Part shown: positions 36,189 through 51,712 of the stretch, piece by piece
How the letters are laid out: each line of letters starts with the position of its first letter
How positions within the stretch are numbered: position 1 is the stretch's first letter
NCBI GenBank assembly: GCA_020064725.1
Contig: JAGTWJ010000014.1
Coordinates: 1-64,000, forward strand
Direction of reading: 5' to 3'
From: Drechslerella dactyloides
Taxonomy: Eukaryota; Ascomycota; Orbiliomycetes; Orbiliales; Orbiliaceae
Length of the DNA stretch: 64,000 nucleotides
The notes under the pieces: generated by a model
What the model saw: only the letters and a program-made list of their open reading frames with translations
Databases searched by the model: none
Told to the model about the DNA's origin: nothing
Program-made: the position numbers and the translations under genes

Positions 36189-38081
36189 ACGTATTCCACA
36201 AGCGAGCGAACACCCCAAGCAAACGAACACCCCACTAAGTAACCTTACCCCTTTTTCTCCTTTATTATTATTTATATTTATAATTATTATAATGATGGTT
36301 TCTATAATTAAATCCTGAATAATCTTAGTTATTAGAGTTTTAAAAAAAGATAAAAAATTAAATACTGTAATAGTAGTTAAATTATATAATATTTTTTAAA
36401 TAATTTTTATTTATTAGTATAATAGATATTTTTTATAAAATAATAATATATTAAAATTATAGAATCTTATATAATTAAAAAAAAATATTATTATTTAGTA
36501 TATATTTGAGTTGTATATATAATTTTTTTATTCTAGATTAGATAGTATGAAAGATATAGTTAATTAGTTGTTATTAATATATGTTGATAATAGTTTATAT
36601 TATGTTAATAAAAATTAGGTAGTAAATTTTATAAAATACTATCTAAAATTTTAAATATATTTATTTAAAAAGTATAATTATTAATAGATTAAATGTGAAG
36701 ATTATAAATTTATTAATAATTGGTTATAATTTGTATAAGTTATAAAAACTAAATATAGTATTATAGATAATAATATATATAATTTTAATAAAATAGATTT
36801 TATAATAGATATAATTTTTTTTATTATAATTATTATAGATATTAAAATCTATAATAAAATAAAACTAATATAGCCTAAGAATTATAAATAAATAATAGTT
36901 ATTTAGGGAATATATATAAAAGGTTGGATAGTATTATTATTTATTATTTTAGCTAGTAAATATTATTTAGTTAGTTAGTATATAAAGATTAGTTTACTAA
37001 AGGATTAGGTTATTGTATTTTTTAATAATAGTTAAATAATAAATAAGTTTACTATAGAGTGAATAAAATATTTTAATTAATTTATAGTATAATATTATAT
37101 TTTAAATTATTGGCTATTAATTTTAGATAATTATAAAAATTATTATTTAATTGTCTTTAAGTTTTACTACTAAGAGTATAAGATTATTATAATTTATATA
37201 TTATTATATTCTTTATATTTTTTTTAATTATTAGATATTGGATATTTTGGATTATTAAAATAAATATATAGTTATTAAATAAAAAACTTAATATATATAG
37301 ATATTAATTATATTAATAAGCTAGAGTTTTTTTCTAGATTCTATAAAATATTTATTGTTATAATAATATCTAAGAATATATATAGTAGTTTTATTAGAGC
37401 TAAGATTGTATCTTATAATTTTAATAGGGTTTTTTTAAAACTAGATATCTAATTATTAGTGTTTATTTTGGTGAATTTATACCTTAGTATTGTATATATA
37501 ATAGTTATTTGGATAATAAAAATACTAATAAATCTTTTAGAAGCTGGTTTATAATTAAAGTTTATTAAAAATTAGATTATTTAGTATTTAAATAGTTTTT
37601 TAATATTATTATTGGTTGTTGTAAACTAGTTTATTAAAAAAATATAGATAATAATGTATTAATTAGTGTTTATATAGATAGAAAATATAATATTGTGTTC
37701 TATAAATTAGGCACTATCTAAGTGCCAGTAAATAAAAAGATGGTATATATAATAGGAAGATATGCTTATTATATATTAAGCTAATAAAATCCTAAATAAT
37801 AATATTATAAATAAACAAAATAAACAAATAAAACATTTAAATTATTAAAATAGTCCCCAACTAAAGACTATTTTTGGGAAAATATTGTACTGTAGCTATT
37901 ATAGTAAGCCCAGCTATAATATCTAAACCTATTAAAAGGCATCTTAAAAATTGAAGTTAATATAGTATAGATTTTCTATACCATCCTAGCAGTGGTGTGG
38001 TAGTAAAAGTGGTGTTTTTATTAAAGTGGGGTAGAGAGGGTGTTCACTCACTTGGGGTGTTTGCTCGCTTGTGGAATATGT
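36189..38081 (+). mobile_element. Fot1-like transposon T4
   Basis: 1893 bp with TA at 36187-36188 and 38082-38083. Ends start ACGTATTCCACAAGCGAGCG with 17-bp tandem units (AAGCGAGCGAACACCCC, AAGCAAACGAACACCCC). Relics of the transposase are on the plus strand (IYNFDK-type first-Asp block near 36776-36800). The interior is RIP-degraded, and 37650-38050 is better preserved. The left end matches the left end of the MITE at 2362. Confidence 0.87.
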
Positions 38082-38083
38082 TA

Positions 38084-40771
38084 TATATAATATTTTAAAT
38101 TATTTTTATAAATAATAATTTTAATAAAGTTATCTTTATAAATCTTTATTATTATTAATAAATTTTTTATAAAATTTCAATTATAACATAAATTTAATAT
38201 TATTATATTTATAAAATAATAGTAATTTATTAATTTAAAATTTAATATTTATTTTTCAGTTTAATATATTTTTCTTTTTAAATAGTTTTATTATTATAAT
38301 AGTTTTATAAAAAAAAAAATTATTTTTATTATTTTTATTATTTTTATTAGCTTATTTATTTTTATTATTTTTATTAAAATATTTATTTTTATTAAAATAT
38401 TTATTTTTATTATTATTATTATTAATTTGTTTGTTTTTATTATTATTATTAGCCTGCTTATTTTTTTTATTATTTTTAAAAATATATTTAGAAAATATAT
38501 TTAAAAACTAAAATATGATAAAAATTATAATAAAACTATAAATACTCCTAAATAATAAAAAAACTATAAAAAAAATTTAAAATACTAAAAAATTTAAAAT
38601 AAAATAAAACTCTATATATAGATAATATGAAAATTATAAATTTAATTTATTCTATAATATATATATTTAATATATAAAATTTTATCAATAAAATATTATA
38701 TTATAAAAATAAATATTAATTAATTATAAATATTATTATATTTTTATAATATTTAAATCTACAAAAATTTTTTTAATTTAATATAATAATATATTTTATT
38801 GATAAATAATATAATAAAATATTATATTCAGTATTTTAAAAAAATTTTAAAAAGTTTTATATTCTTTATTATTTATATATATTAAAAAAATAATAACTAT
38901 AAGAAAAAAACTAAATTTATTATAAAAAATAATAAATAATTATAATATAATTTATATTTTTATATAAAAACCTAAAATAAAATTTAAATATTAATATTTA
39001 AAATATAAAATTTAAAAAATTTATTAATATTATTTATAGCTTATTTATAATTATAAATTTAAATTTATTATTATTTTAAATTATTATTATATTTATGAAA
39101 TAATATTTTTTTATATATTTTATATTTTTATAATTATTTACTAGTTTATTAATATTTTTTATTTCTATAGTAAATAAATTTTAGATTTATTTAAATTAAA
39201 TAATTATTTTAATTTTGATAATTAAAATATTATTGAAAAAGGTTACAAATAATATTAATTAATCAAGAAAATTTAAAAATAATAAAATATTTATTAATAT
39301 CCATAATGTTAAGAAAAAAGTTTAATAAAAAATATAAAAAAGAAAATATATAGTGTTATCATTTAAAAGTGAAATTAAAATAAATAAAATTAAATAAATT
39401 TTTTATTTTTATTTTTATTAATATAAAGAATTAAAATAATATTAATATATATTTAAATAAAAAGTTTAATAAAAAAAAGCAAAAAATTAATTAATAATAA
39501 TAATCTTAATAATTTTACTAGTAATTAAAATAAAAAAATTTAATAAAAATTATAAATTTTTATTATTAAATAACTAAATTAATTATTAATAGTATAAATT
39601 AATAAAAGTTATTTAAAATATGTTATAATAATAAATACTAAAATAAAAATAAAAATAAAGGAATTATATTTAATAAGTTAAGGTATATTTTTATTAATTT
39701 AGTATTCAATAATAAAATTATATAAAATATTTTAAAAAAGAAAGATAATAATAAATTAGAAAAAAATAAATATAAAAAATAAAAAATAAAAAATAATAAA
39801 AATAAAAATAATAAAATATAAAAAATAAAAACAATTTTATGAAAAAATAAAAATGCTGATAAATAACAAAATAATTTTTCTCTTTTTATAAAAGAGTAAA
39901 AAATTAAATAAATAAATATTATTAAAATTAATAATAATAATAATAAGATTATCAATAATAATAATAATAATAATAATATTAATAATATAAAAAATAAAGA
40001 ATTAAAATTAAAAAATAGTAAAAAAAGAATAAAAAAATATAATAAATAAAATTACAATAAAAAATAAAATTAATATTAATATAAAATTTAATAAATATTT
40101 TTTTTAAAAATCTTTATTTTAAATAGAAAAACATTTAAATTATTTTTTAATTTTTTAATTTTTTTAATTTTTAAGTTATTTTTTTATATTTTATTGCTAT
40201 TAGTTTTTAAATATTATTTTATTAGTATAAAAATATTAATTAGAATTTATAAATATAGTTTTTTTATTTAAAATAATTAATTTATTATTTTATATATATA
40301 GAAATATAAATTTTTAATGTATATAATATATATTAAAATAAAAAAACTAAATAATATTAATAATAATAAAAAAATAAAAATAAAAAAAATAAAAAAAATA
40401 GAATAAATAAAAAAAAGATTTTAAAATGAATTTAATTTTATTTATTTTATAATTAGAGATATAGTTTTTTTTTAAAAATTAATAATTATAAAAAAGTATT
40501 AATATTTTATATGTTAAATTATTAAAATCTATTATAAAAATAGAAATAATAGTATAAACTAAATATTAGTTGTTTAATATATTTAATAATTTATACAATA
40601 TAAATAATATAGATAATTTTTTTTTATTTATTATTAGTTTTTTATTAACTATTTTTAGCTAAGACTTAATAATTTTTAAAAATTTTAGTTTTTTATTAAT
40701 TTATATTTTTTTATAAAATACTAAGTCTTTATTAGTTTTGTTAAATTTATAAAAAGTTTCAAAATATTATA
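38084..40771. other. AT-rich region, no gene
   Basis: Saturated with stops. 38318-38480 is an irregular (TTATTTTTA)n-like low-complexity tract, and 39770-40000 is an A-rich (AATAA)n-like tract. The 105-codon minus frame at 39638-39955 is Leu/Ile/Phe low complexity from the A-rich tract, not a gene. Confidence 0.6.
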
Positions 40772-42663
40772 ACGTCAATGATAAGCGAACAGATCAGACA
40801 AGCAAGCAGATCACCTCACCACCCCATCTTAATAAAAATACTAATTTCATTATTATAATATTATAGTTTTGGGTTAGATATATATTAAATAATTTATTTA
40901 TATATTTAAAATATTTTTTGATATATTTGAATATTATACCTAGTTTTATTATATTAATTATAATATAATATCTTTTTAGAGTTTTTTTTTAGTTGTATAT
41001 TATTTTAATAGTTTTTTGGTTTTATTTGTTTATGTTGTTTATTTATAGTGTCTTAGTTTAGTATATTATTTGTTTAGTATATGGTAAGTATGTTTTTATA
41101 TTGTATATACTATTTTTTTGCTTGTTATTATTTATTTAATATTTTATTAATAGAGTGTAGTATTATGTTCTCTATATATATAAATATTAATTAATATATT
41201 ATAATTTATATCTCTTTAAATAGCTGGTTTATAGTTACTAGTAATAATATAAAAGAGTTATTCTAATATTAAATAATCTAGTTTTTAATTAAATTTATTT
41301 ATAAATTAATTTTTAATAAGTTTAATAGTGTTTTTGTAGTTTAGATAATTGCTGTATTTATAATATTTAAATATAAATTTATTAAAATAATTATTAATAA
41401 TTATATATCTAGCTTTAATAAAACTCTATTAAAATTATAAAATATAATGTTAGTTTTAATAAAGCTATTATATATGTTTTTAGGTATTATTGTAGTAGTA
41501 AATATTTTATGGAATTTGGTAAGAAACTCTAGCTTAGAGATATAGTTAATGTATATATATATTAAGTTTTTTATTTTATAATTATATATTTATTTTAATG
41601 GTTTAAAATAGTTAATATCTAGTAGTTGGAGGATATGTGATAAATATAGTAGTATATAAATTATGATAATTTTATATTTTTAGTAATATAGTTTAAAGGT
41701 AATAAAGTAGTGGTTTTTGTAATTATTTAAGATTAATAGTTAGTAATTTAAAATATAGTATTATATTATAAATTTATTAAAGTATTTTAGTTATTGTAGA
41801 GTAAGTTTATTTATTATTTAATTATTATTAGAAAATATAATAATTTAATTTATTAGTAGCTTTGTTGTTGTATATTAACTAGCTAAGTAGTGTTGTTTAG
41901 TGAGGATAATAAATAATAATATTATTTAATTTTCTATATTTATTTTTTGGATAATTGTTGTTTATTTGTGATTTCTAGGTTGTGCTAGTTTAATTTTATT
42001 GTGTGTTTTAGTACTTATAATAATAGTAGTTATAGATATTATACCTATTATAAAACCAGTTTTATTAAAATTGTAGATATTATTATCTATAATATTATAT
42101 TTAGTTTTTATAATCTTTATTAGCTAAAACTATTTGCTGATAAATATAAAATCTTTATATTTTACTTGTTAATAATTATATTTCTTAAATAAATATATTT
42201 ATAGTTCTAGATAATATTTAATAAAATTACTAGTTTATTTTTTATTAATATATTATATATTATTATTATTATATATTAGTAGTAATTAGTTAGCTATATT
42301 TTCTATATTATCTAATCTAAAATGAAAAGACCATATATATAGTTTAAATATATATTAAATAATAATATTCTTTTCTAATTTTATAAGGTTTTATAATTTA
42401 AAAATGTTGTTGTATTGTGAAAAATAGCTATTATATTAATAGATTAAAGTGATATAAAAGATATTATAATACTTAATAATAACTCAAATATTTAATTTTT
42501 GGTTTTTTTTCATAGTTTTAATAGTTAAAAGAACTCTAGATTTGGTTGTAGAGGTAGGTATTATAATAGTTATGGAGGGATAAAGTATAAGAGAAGTAGT
42601 AGGTATATAGGTGTGGTGAGGTGATCCGCTTGCTTGTCTGATCCATTCGCTTATCATTGATGT
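40772..42663 (-). mobile_element. Fot1-like transposon T5, RIP-degraded
   Basis: 1892 bp with TA at 40770-40771 and 42664-42665. Ends are of the ACGTCAATGATAAGCGAACA type with 17-bp tandem units. It is collinear with T2 and T6 in minus orientation; transposase frame destroyed. Confidence 0.88.
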
Positions 42664-42665
42664 TA

Positions 42666-43734
42666 TATAAATTTTATTTTTTTATAATAAATTATTATTA
42701 TTTAACTAATTTATTTTATATTTTATATTAAATTTTATTTTAAAATAAAATAATTCTTTTTAATAATAATAATAATTTTTTATTCTATATTGACTATCAA
42801 TTTTATAAAATCTATTAATAAATTAAAAATATTTATTCATATCTTCAAATAATTTTTTTTTATTATTTAATCAATATTTTTATGTTATTATTAATATTAA
42901 TAAAATTAGTAAATATCAATCAAATTATAATTATTATAGGTATAATTTTATTTTATTATTATTTTTTCTTAATATATTATTAAGTTTTTTTAATTAAAAT
43001 TTTATAAATTATTTATATTAGTTTATAGTTTTTTTATATTTATTAAAAATTTCATTATTTATTTTAGTTTTAATTTTTTTATTATATTTATTAATTTTTT
43101 TTTTATATTTTATATCTAAATTTTTTAAAAACCCTAAATATAACTTCTAATATTTTAATTTACATTTTAATAATAAAATAGATCAAGTTAATAACTTTTT
43201 AATAAATCCTTAATTAAATCTTATAAATAATATCTATAAATTAATTAAAATTTTAAACAAACTCATTCTATATAACTAAATTAATCAAATTTTTTATAAA
43301 TTATTTCTATTTATTTTAAAATTTTAACTAATATATCTTAATTTAAAAATTTAATTATTTTTTATTTCTATATTTAAACTTTTTTTTTTTTACTTATTAA
43401 GATTTTATTTTCTTTTTTACTAATTTTTTTTAAATATTCTAATCTTTTTTATAATATAAGAATTGTTAATAACTTAAGTTATAGATATAGGTTATAAAAA
43501 TTGGTTATAATTTAAGATATAATCTTTTTTATATAAGAATTAATAGTTAGTTTAGTTTTTAAAAATAAATAAGATGTTTTTTTCTTTTTTAACTTAAGTT
43601 TTTAATACATATATTTCTGTTTTATTTGAAATTGATTTTTTTTAACAACTTAATATAAAAATTAACTATAGTTTAGTGTGGAGAACTGGGATAATTAGAA
43701 CAACTCAGCAATCCTATAAATAGGATGAAGAACT
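42666..43734. other. AT-rich spacer before R2, no gene
   Basis: No coding signal. The last 60 bases (about 43673-43734) keep G and C and include TCCTATAAATAGGA, a near-palindromic TATA-like element. This could be retained promoter sequence of the adjacent LTR or of an older insertion. Confidence 0.5.
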
Positions 43735-44422
43735 TGTTATGGGATAACAGCGCAACACCCGAATATCCTACATAGACCAGATTTCTATACAAACACTTAG
43801 TCCATATAGTATATAAAATAATAATATATTTATATATTATATAGAATAAATTTTTATATAAGATATATAATTATATAAATTTATTTTATATAAACTATTA
43901 ACTTATATAATATATCTTATTATATAGATAATAAGATTATATAGATAATATGATTATATAGAATTTTAAATTATATAAAAAAATACTACTATATAAAAAT
44001 ATTATTATTATAATATTTTTTTTTAAATAAAAATTACTATAATAATTTATAATTATATGAATATTTAATATTTAAGATACTTAATACTTAATTAAATATT
44101 GAATAAAATAAATACTAAATTATTTAAATAATATATTAATATATTTCTACTAATTTATATATTAAGATATTATATATATAAATTAGTATATTTTATCTTA
44201 AAATTAATAGTTTTTTTTTTAAGAATTATTAATTAATATCTAAATTATAATATCTTAATAATTAATTTATTTATTATTATTATTATATATTTTATTTTAA
44301 TAATAATTATTATATTTAATATATATTTATCTTTTATTATTAAAAATCTGTATAGTAGTAATTAAGAATTAAGGATTTTAAAATAAAATATATTTAATTT
44401 AGTTCTAAATTAAAATATAATA
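43735..44422 (+). repeat. Left LTR of R2
   Basis: About 688 bp, longer than the 613-618 bp LTRs elsewhere because of extra A+T-rich sequence around 43920-44000. The first 75 bases keep G and C; the rest is degraded. Confidence 0.75.
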
Positions 44423-47400
44423 TTTTGATTGATTATTTTTAATAGATAAGAAGAAATAATAAGTATATAATAATTTTTAGTATAATTTATAAGTTTTTTT
44501 TAATATATAAAGATAAAATAGAATTCTATAATATAGAATTATAAAGATATTTTATAAATAATAGTAATTTTAAATCAATATTAGATAATAAAAATAATAA
44601 ATATAAAAGATTTATTAATAATTTCTATATTCTAAGAATATATAAATAAAAAATAATTATAATAATAATTTAAATAGTATTATATATATAAAAAGATAAT
44701 AATATAAAATTTAATTCTTTTAAATTAATTAGTAAATATATAGATAATCTATAGAAATACTAAAATAAATTAATAGTAGATATTAGAATATAAATCTTAG
44801 AAAAAATAAGTAGTACTATATTAAAAGATAATATTAAACAAAAACTAGAATAAAGTTTTAAAATAATATAATAAGAAATTATTATAATATATTAATAATA
44901 TATCTAAATAGTTTTAGAAATAGTCAATAATATTAAAACAATTATATCAAGAAACTTTAAAAAAATAATAAAATATAAAGAAATTCTAATTAATATTTAA
45001 ATAAATAATATTATTATTTAAAGATTTTTACTATTTGCTATATCTAGATTTGTATAAACTAATAGATTAAGAACCTAAAAAATAAGAAACTTAGTTATCT
45101 CTGTAGTAATATTTAATAAAATATTTAAAATAGAAAATTTAATTAGATATAAAAAATAATTTAAGAAACTTAATTAATTTCTTAACCAATTTAATAACTA
45201 TTTTTTTTTTTATTTTAAATAATTTTTTACAAATTAATATAAATTTTTTTTATAAAAATATATTTAGAAGAGAATGCCTTTAATATTTATTTATTATATA
45301 AATAAATATATAATAAAATAGTAGAGGAAGATTATAAAATAAAAATTTTGAAGATCTTAAAAGTTTTTAATAATTTTTAGAAATTTATAAACTATTTTAA
45401 ACAAAAATATAGATATAAAAATAAAATTAAAAAATTTTTTAAGAAACTTAATTAATTTAAATAAATTAAATTTATATAATTTTTTTTTTAATAATTTAAT
45501 TAATATATATTTCTTATTAATTATAATAATAATACTTTATTTTATAAAACCAGGAAAAAATTTAAATTTAATTTAAAAATAAAGATTATTAAATAAAAAT
45601 TTATTAATAAAAATATAAATTATTATAATATATAAACTATAATAATTAAACTTAATAATATATTTTACTAATTTTAAAAAAATATCTATTAAAAAAAATT
45701 ATATTATAATCTAAATAAATATAATTTTAATAAATATATTAAGAAACCTTAGTAAAATTAAATTAAAATTAGAAAACTTTTTTAAAAACTAAATAAAATA
45801 TATAAGCTAAAATTTATAAATTTTAATATAACTTAATACCAAAAACTAAAAAAATCTAATATATTTTTTTATTATTAATATAATAAGGTAGAACATATTA
45901 AAAAAAATTATTTTAAGAATAAAAAGAAAAAAACTTCTAAAAATACTTTTAATAAAAATAAAAATTTAAAATAATAAAATAATCATCTACCCTAAAAATT
46001 TTTAAAATAGTTATAAACAAAATTTAAAAATATATATATTTTAAAATTAAACCTATCTAATACCAAAATATTACTTAAAAAATTAATATAATTATTAAAT
46101 AAAATTTTATTTTATTTAAAAATATAAAATTAGAGAAAAATAAATTTAACTAATTATAAAATAACCCAACACCAAAATTCTACTTAATATATAAAAAAAA
46201 TTTAGATAAATATTTATAAAAAAAGTATTAAAACAATAAAAAAATCTCTATAAAAACAATCTAGATATTATTTATTTTAATTATATTTTTTAAATAATTT
46301 AATTAATTATAATAAAAATTAATCTTTAAAAACCCTAAAATCTATTATAAAAAATACTATATAAAATAAAGATAAAAATTAGAAATTATTAACAAAAATA
46401 TTAAAAAAACCATCTTATAGATAGTCTTTTTCTAATAATATATCTAATTATATAAATAATAAAATTATATAATATATAGATTTACTATCTTAATTAAAAA
46501 AAAAATAATATATAGAATATTAGAAATTAATATTTATTAAAATTATAAATAGATTAAAGAAATAAATACTATTAAACAATAGAATATTATAGAAAAATAA
46601 TAAAATATTTATTAATTATATCAAAAAATTATTTACTAATATATAATCTAAGAATATAGATAATTTTTTATTAATTAATAAAAAATATACTAGCTATAGA
46701 CTAAAAACAACAAAAACCCACCATAATATAATCTTAAAAATAAAAAATAATTTTTTAATAATATAAAATACTTTTTATATATTGGGTAGAAATATCAATT
46801 TTACTAATAAAACAATATTAATATATAATTATATGGATATTTTAATCTTTATAATAATTATTATAATAAATAAGTATATTAATATTACTATTTTCTATAT
46901 CTAGATTATATTAAAAAAAGATTATTATAAAAAACTTTTAACATTTTTAAATATACTTATTATATAGGATATTTTAAAACATAATCTAAATATTACAAAC
47001 ATATCTACAACAATATTAAATAAAAAAAATAAAAAAAAATCTTAAAAATACAATAAACTAATAAATACACCATAGTCTAAATCAAAAAACTTATATAAAT
47101 ATATTAAAACTATAAAAAAATATATAAAAAATTAGTAAATAAAAATAATAACTTTAAAAAAATAAAATATATTATTAATAGTAAATTTAAAGAATTATTA
47201 TATATATTTTATATTATCTATATTTTAATCTTCAAAATATTTAAAGAATAGAAATAATATTTAAAAAATTACTTTAATTAGAAATATCATAATAAAATCC
47301 TAGAAACTAAGACTGGGTACTTTTATAAAAACTATATATAATATTTCTAGATTTATAAAGAAAAATAATATTATAATTACTGTTATCTAGAAAAAAAACA

Positions 47401-49820
47401 GATCTATTATTTAAAATACTTCTATAGTTTTAACAAATTTAAAATCTATAAATAATATATTAGATAATATTATAAAAAAAGAGAATAATATTATTTTTAT
47501 TAAAAATATTTCAAAAATAACTTTATTAACCAATGAAAAAAAAAAAATATGTAGAATAATACTCTATAAAAATATAATAAGAAGTAATTAATAATTTAAA
47601 CTATAAATTAAAAAATTAGGTATACTTTGGAATTAATAGAAATATATTAAAGTAAAAAATTTAAATCTTTATAAAAAACTTATTTTTATTTTATTTATAT
47701 TTGGAAAATTTATAGAAACTCTAATTAATAACAGAACTAAAGAAAATTATATTTTTATTATAATAATATAAAAATATTAATTTAAAATATAATAAAAATC
47801 TAATATTTACTAAATAACCATTTTCTTATACTAAATTTTAAAATAAATTATTTAAGAAATTATGTTTAAATTATTTATTAATAAATATTTAAAAAAATAT
47901 ATTATTAATATTTTAAATTTTTTAGAAGATATTTTACTAATCTTAAGATTTTTATAATTAATAAAATATAATTTTAATATTAATTAAAAAAAAGAAAAAA
48001 TTATTAAAAAACTATTAAATAACAAAAATACTTATAAAAAAATATATTTATAACTTATTATCTACTTATTTAATAAAAAAATCTAAAATAAATATAAATA
48101 TAAACCAAATACTTTATAAAAATATAGATTTAAATTAAAAATTTATACATAACTTTAAAAATAATAAATATCTCTAAATAAATATTTAAAAAAACAAAAA
48201 ACATTTTTTAATCTATATTAAAAAAATAAATTTTATTTAAAATTAATTTATTTAAATACTTAATATTTTTATAAGAAGAAATATAGCTTAGATTTATATT
48301 AATATATAAATATATTAATTAAGAAATAGTAGTACTTTGTAAATATATTAAAAAAAATTTTAGAATAAAATATATACAATTTTCTAATTTATTAGCAAAA
48401 TATTCTATTTTATTTATAAAAAAAAAAAATTTTAAAAAACTATAAATTTATATTAACTATTAAACCCTTAACATAATAATTATCAAAAACAAAGAACCTT
48501 TATCTTTTATTAGTAAATCTTTTAATAAAATATTAGATATTACTATTTATACAAAATTTAATCTTATTAATATATACTATAATATTAGAATTAATTTTAA
48601 AAAAAAATAAAAAACTATTTTCAAAACTAAATATAAATTATTTAAATATCTAATCATATTCTTTAGACTAATTAATATATTTATAATTTTTTAAATATTT
48701 ATAAACCGCATTCTACAAAAATATATTAACAATATATATATAATATATTTAAATAATATTTTTATTTATAACAAAAACCCTTTAAAACACTAAAAATATA
48801 TCAACTAGATCTTTAAAACTTTAAATCAATATAAACTTAAAATTAAATTAGAGAAATCCAAATTTAAAATAACTAAAATCAAATTTCTAAAAATTATTAT
48901 TATTTCTTATAATATAAAAATAAATCTAAAGAAAATATAAATTATATAAAATTAACTAATATTAAAAACTTTTAAAAAAATATAAATCTTTTTAAAACTA
49001 TATAACTACTATTAATAATTTATTTAAGAATATAGTTATCTAACAATTACTTTTTTAAAATTAATAAAAAAAGATATTTATTTTAAAATAACAAAAAAAA
49101 AAATTAAAATATTTTAAATATTAAAAAACACATTTATTTCAACACCTATCTTTAAACTTTATAACCCAAAATTACTAATATAAATAAAAATTAATATTTT
49201 TATAATAGTCTTAAAAATTTATTTACTACAAAAATAATTTAATTAAAAATAATATCTAGTTACTTATTTATTATATAAATTTAACACTACAAAAACAAAA
49301 TATTCTATATATAATAAAGAACTTATAACTATTTTACATATTTATAAAAAATAAAAAATTTACCTATAAATTATAAAGTTATTTAAAGTATTTTCAAATT
49401 ATAAAAACCTTATCTACTTTCTAATAATAAAAAAATTTAACAAATACTAAATTTAATAATAAAAAATATTTAATAAATATAATATAAAAATCACCCATTT
49501 TAAAAAAAAAAAAATATTAAAACTAACACTATCAGCCAACAACCAAACCTTATAAAAAATATTTTTATAAATAAAAAAATAATCTTAGAACAATAAGAAA
49601 ACATCATTACTATTAATAAAAAACTTAATATTACTATCTATAAAATAAAATTAGAAATAATTACCCAACTTAAAAAAAATTACTAGAAAAATATAACAAC
49701 AAAAAAAATATTATAGAATCTTAAAAAAATTACTATTCTTTTCTTTATAAAAAATAAATATATTTTTTTTAAAAATCTTTTTTATATTTTAAAAAAGAAA
49801 ATACAACTAGAAATCCTATA

Positions 49821-51712
49821 ACGTCAATGATAAGCGAACGGATCAAACAAGCAAGTAGATCACCTTACCACCCCATCTTAATAAAAATACTAATTTTATT
49901 ATCATAATATTATAGTTTTAGGTTAGATATATATTAAATAATTTATTTATATGTTTAAAATATCTTTTGATATATTTAAATATTATATCTAGTTTTATTA
50001 TATTAATTATAGTATAATATTTTTTTAAAATCTTTTTCTAGCTATATATTATTCTAATAGTTTTTTAGTTTTATCTGTTTATATTGTTTATTTATAATAT
50101 TTTAGTCTAGTATATTATCTATCTAGTATATAGTAAGTATATTTTTATATTATATATACTATCTTTTTACTTACTACTATTTATTTAATATTTTATTAAT
50201 AGAGTATAGTATTATATTTTCTATATATATAAATATTAATTAATATATTATAATTTATATTCTTTTAAATAACTGGTTTATAGTTACTAGTAGTAATATA
50301 AAAAAGCTATTCTAATATTAGATAATTTGATTTTTAATTAGGTTTATTTATAAGTTAATTTTTAATAGGTTTAATGGTGTTTTTGTAGTTTAAATAGCTG
50401 TTGTATTTACAGTATCTGGATATAAATTTATTAGAGTAGCTACTAGCAACTATATATTTAGTTTTAATAAAACTTTATTAAAGTTATAAGATATAATACC
50501 AGTTTTAGCAAAGCTGTTGTGTATATTTTTAAATATTATTGTAGTAATAAATATCTTATAAAATTTAATAAAAAACTCCAGCTTAAAAATATAGTTAATA
50601 TATATATATACTAAGTTCTCCACTTTATAACTATATATCTATTTTAATAGCCTAAAACAGTTAATATTTAATAGCTAAAAAATATATAATAAATACAGCA
50701 ATATATAAATTATAATAATTTTATACTTCTAGTAGTATAGCTCAAAAATAATAGAGTAATAACTTTTATAACCATCTAAGACTAATAGTTAGTAGTCCAA
50801 AATACAATACTATATTATAAATTTGTTAAAGTACTTTAGTTATTGTAAAACAAACTTATTTGTTATTTAGCTATTATTAGAAAATATAATAACCTAATCT
50901 ATTAGTAGTTTTATCACTATATACCAGCTAACTAAGTAGTATTACTTAGCAAAAATAATAAATAATGGTACTATCTAATCTTCTATATTTATTTTCTAAA
51001 TAATTATTACTTATTTATAATTTTTAAGCTGTACTAGTTTAGTTTTATTATATATTTTAATACCTATAATAACAATAATTATAGATATTATATCTATTAC
51101 AAAACTAATTTTATTAAAGTTATAAATATCATTGTTTATAATACTATATTTAGTTTTTACAACCTTTATTAACTAAAACTATTTATTAATAAATACAGAA
51201 TCTTTGTATTTTATTTACTGGTAATCATATTTTTTAGATAGATATATTTATAGCTTTAAATAGTATTTGACAAAATTATTAGACTATTTTTTACTAACAT
51301 ATTATATATTATTATTATTATATACCAATAGCAGTTGATTAGCTATATTTTTTATATTATCCAGCTTAAGATAAAAAGACTATATATATAGTTTAAGTAT
51401 ATATTAAATAATAATATTCTTCTCTAATTTTATAAGATTTTGTAATTTAGAGATATTATTATATTGTAAAGAATAGCTATTATATCAGTAGACTAAAATA
51501 ATATAAAAAATATTATAATACTTAGTAGCAGCTTAAATACTTAATTTTTAATCTTTTTTTATAGTTTTAATAGTTAGAAGAACTCTAGATTTAGTTATAA
51601 AAGCAGGTATTATAATAGTTATAAAGATATAAAATATAAAAGAAATAGTGAGTATATAGATGTGGTAAGGTGATCTGCTCGCTTGTCTGATCTGTTCGCT
51701 TATTATTGACGT
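49821..51712 (-). mobile_element. Fot1-like transposon T6 inside R2
   Basis: 1892 bp with TA at 49819-49820 and 51713-51714. Ends ACGTCAATGATAAGCGAACG with 17-bp tandem units. Minus orientation, transposase frame destroyed. Confidence 0.88.

Noticed and set aside
39638..39955. 105-codon minus-strand frame
   Set aside because: Leu/Ile/Phe-only low complexity from an A-rich tract. It has no start context or domain.
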